A stretch of 64,000 nucleotides of DNA, from contig CAVYNE010000025.1 in the NCBI GenBank assembly GCA_963769715.1, forward strand, positions 1-64,000, in the 5' to 3' direction. The notes under the pieces were generated by a model that had not been told where the DNA came from, ran no database searches, and saw only the letters and a list, made by a program, of their open reading frames with translations. This DNA is from Palsa-504 sp963769715 (GTDB lineage Bacteria > Actinomycetota > Actinomycetes > Streptosporangiales > Streptosporangiaceae). Shown here one piece after another: positions 62,132 through 64,000 of the stretch. Position numbers and translations under genes: made by a program. Numbering within the stretch: the stretch's first letter is position 1; each line of letters starts with the position of its first letter.

Positions 62132-64000
62132 TCACAGCAGGCCTGAAAGCAGGCCTGAAAGCGGGTCTGCGGGCTGGCCTGAGGGCTGGCCTGTCGGCTG
62201 GCCTGAGGGCTGACCTGAAGGCTGGCCTGTCGGCTGGCCTGAGGGCACGCCTGGTCGCGTCGGCGTCCTGGGGCCAGGCGACGACGGGGAAGGGCGCGAT
62301 GGGGAAGGTTTGCTGCTGTGGGTGTGCCCAACCGGATTAGGCACATGCGCCAGGTGGTTCGGGGTGAGCAGCAGTACCCAGGCCGCGATCACCGCGCAAA
62401 GTACGGTGGCGAGCCCGCCGGTCGCGGCGCCCATGGCGAAGGCCCGGCGCTCTCGGTGCTCGCGGCGGTATTCGGTGTGCCGCCGTTCGCGCAGCTGGGG
62501 CGGCAGCGAGGCGCGCCGGGCAGCCCAGCTGTTGCACGGCGCCGCGGCCATGCCGAGTGTCGGGAACAGGAGCAGCCCGGCGAGCAGCAGGGCGCTCAGC
62601 TGGGTGGCCTTGGTCAGCGCTCCGGCGATGCCGGCCGCGCCGAGCAGGGCTAGCGCGGTTTCGGCCCAGTTGGCCCTCAGCGCTTCCCACCACCGGGCGT
62701 GCTCGCTGGTCTTGGGGGTGCGCAGGAAGGCCGCTTTCCGGGCGAACAGGCCAAGCACTGACGCCTTCGCCACCACCAGGGAGGTGGACTGCCAGATGAA
62801 CAACGCGCCGATCGCCTGTCGCCAGGTGGCGCCGGTTCCGCGGCGGAGTAGCGCCACCGCCCGGGCCAGCCCGAGCACGAAAAGCACCGGCATGGTGGTG
62901 AGCAGGAACGGGGTGAGCTTGCAGAATGTCTGGCCGTCGCTGGTCGCCAGGTTGGCAGCGCCGGCGAGGAGGAAGGCGAAGAAGGCAAGCCCGAGCAGGT
63001 CGCCGTACCACTGGATCGCGCCGGCGAGATATGCCCAGCGCTGGGCGGTGGACAGGTGGTTATGCTTGGATGTGCGGCCGGGAATCAGGGACCGCCAGTG
63101 CATGCGCAAGATCTGGATGCCGCCGAAGCACCACCGGTACCGCTGGCCCTTAAGCGCCTCGAAGGTCAGCGGCATGATGCCGTGACCCAGGGACTGATCC
63201 AGGTGCAGGCCTGACCAGCCGGCTCGCAGCAGCCGCAGCGACAGCTCGGCGTCCTCGGTGATGCACCACTCGTCCCAGCCGCCGAGTTCGTCCAGCGCCA
63301 CCCGCCGGATGAGCCCCATGGTGCCGGCGAAGATGGCCCCGTCGCGTTCATTGCGTGATGGCTGAGAGATGGCGAAAAAGTACTTGTAGGAGTAGTACAG
63401 GCGGCGGTAGTAAGCGGCCTCTTGCCAGCCGCGGTAATCCTGCGGTGCCTGGACGAAGCCGATCCAGGGATCGGCGAAGGCCGGCGCGCAGCGGCGCAGG
63501 AATTCCGGCTTGATCTGGTAGTCCGAATCCACCACGCCGATCAGCTCCGCCCGCGGATCGGTCAGGTGGCGCAGCGCGTAATTGAGCGCCCCGGACTTGT
63601 AACCCGGCCAGTTCTCCAGGTGGGCGAACTTGACCCCGTGCCGCCTGCACCAGGCCTCCACCGGACGCCAGAGGGTCTCATCGTCGGTGTTGTCGTCGAT
63701 CACGATGATCTCGTACCGCGGGTAGTCGAGGCGCGCGAGGGCCCGCAGCGTGTCGATGACCATGTCCGGCGGCTCGTTGTGGGCGGGGACGTGCAGGCTG
63801 ATCATCGGCAGGTCGCTGTCCTTCGCGGCTGGCGAGACCTTAGGGGCTCCCCGCCTGCGCCGGTGCTCGGTGCCGAGCGCTTCGCAGATCTCCCACAGGT
63901 ACGCGCACGACAGTACCGCCGCGAACAGCTCAAAAAGCCACAGCACCACGCCGCCGGCGGTGCTGGCCGCCCCGGATCGGCTAGCGAAGGTCCGCTCCAG
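62132..64000 (-). CDS. GT2-type processive glycosyltransferase, membrane protein, 5' end outside the window
   Basis: The frame is open to the right edge, so the start may lie beyond 64000; a GTG at 63949 is the first visible. The GT2 core has DLPMISLHVPAHNEPPDMV, IVIDDNTDDET, LIGVVDSDYQ (the D-x-D), FAGTMGLIRR, WCITEDAELSLRLL (catalytic TED) and QRYRWCFGG (QxxRW). This is the cellulose-synthase-like fold that makes beta-linked polysaccharides. Several membrane helices follow (GLAFFAFLLAGAANLA, LFVLGLARAVALL). The C-terminal tail is Ser/Pro-rich and ends in six GQPTGQPSGQPS-type units, unusual for this family. The DNA of that tail is a short tandem repeat. Confidence 0.9.
   Translation of the reverse strand: MERTFASRSGAASTAGGVVLWLFELFAAVLSCAYLWEICEALGTEHRRRRGAPKVSPAAKDSDLPMISLHVPAHNEPPDMVIDTLRALARLDYPRYEIIVIDDNTDDETLWRPVEAWCRRHGVKFAHLENWPGYKSGALNYALRHLTDPRAELIGVVDSDYQIKPEFLRRCAPAFADPWIGFVQAPQDYRGWQEAAYYRRLYYSYKYFFAISQPSRNERDGAIFAGTMGLIRRVALDELGGWDEWCITEDAELSLRLLRAGWSGLHLDQSLGHGIMPLTFEALKGQRYRWCFGGIQILRMHWRSLIPGRTSKHNHLSTAQRWAYLAGAIQWYGDLLGLAFFAFLLAGAANLATSDGQTFCKLTPFLLTTMPVLFVLGLARAVALLRRGTGATWRQAIGALFIWQSTSLVVAKASVLGLFARKAAFLRTPKTSEHARWWEALRANWAETALALLGAAGIAGALTKATQLSALLLAGLLLFPTLGMAAAPCNSWAARRASLPPQLRERRHTEYRREHRERRAFAMGAATGGLATVLCAVIAAWVLLLTPNHLAHVPNPVGHTHSSKPSPSRPSPSSPGPRTPTRPGVPSGQPTGQPSGQPSGQPTGQPSGQPADPLSGLLSGLL

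Noticed and set aside
62140..62255. Short GC-rich tandem repeats as a CRISPR or replication repeat
   Set aside because: They lie in frame within the glycosyltransferase gene and encode the GQP(S/T) tail.

Overview
The window is very GC-rich DNA with GTG starts, ATGA/GTGA gene overlaps and typical actinomycete families: DUF4192 and DUF222-like fragments, an actinobacterial SAM methyltransferase, a PlsB2-PlsC-WS/DGAT lipid operon as in mycobacteria, and an ECF sigma/anti-sigma pair. It looks like a soil actinomycete of the Streptosporangiales/Frankia type. The genus cannot be fixed from the sequence alone. No tRNA, rRNA or CRISPR array was found.

Layout. (1) 1-8.1 kb is a mobile-element pile-up. 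It holds a leftward operon (DUF5372, HTH protein, small protein, large serine recombinase) and remnants of a DDE transposase and of an IS110 transposase. It also holds a 4.0-kb IS21-like element that carries two extra genes and a perfect 23-bp hairpin between istA and istB. The IS21 element sits between two copies of a 567-bp direct repeat. (2) 8.4-10.1 kb is a HipBA toxin-antitoxin operon with three operator-like palindromes spaced exactly 26 bp apart. (3) 10.4-14.8 kb is scar tissue (an orphan JetD fragment, an aldo/keto reductase scrap, DUF4192 and DUF222-like fragments) around an intact GH15 glucoamylase without a signal peptide. (4) 15.2-28.7 kb is ordinary chromosome: thioesterase, gpsA, CaiB/BaiF CoA transferase, secreted propeller protein, methyltransferase, the plsB-plsC-WS/DGAT operon, a flavin-type oxidoreductase, enoyl-CoA hydratase and acyl-CoA dehydrogenase.

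(5) 28.6-54.9 kb looks like a 26-kb integrated island. The last 87 bp around the 3' end of the acyl-CoA dehydrogenase gene recur at 54.8 kb in direct orientation, and a tyrosine integrase lies just inside the right copy. The cargo mixes intact and decayed genes. The intact ones include a DUF4062/NB-ARC/TPR NLR-like protein, three paralogous ATP-grasp ligases around a 42-bp divergent promoter, a two-component system with a membrane protein, and a TetR regulator. A SLOG-TIR protein lost its 5' end beside an ISKra4-like element. Decayed genes include an oxidosqualene-cyclase relic, a GAP-family relic, DUF899, cysteine synthase, GNAT and SnoaL relatives.

(6) 54.9-64 kb is flanking chromosome: a broken P-loop ATPase, an aldo/keto reductase, a broken HIT-type protein, a Tn3 transposase fragment abutting an ISL3-type element with two-block inverted ends, a sigma/anti-sigma pair, and a GT2 membrane glycosyltransferase running off the right edge.

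The strongest candidates for undescribed biology are the NLR-like protein next to the triple ATP-grasp cluster, the SLOG-TIR protein, and the IS21-like element with accessory genes.
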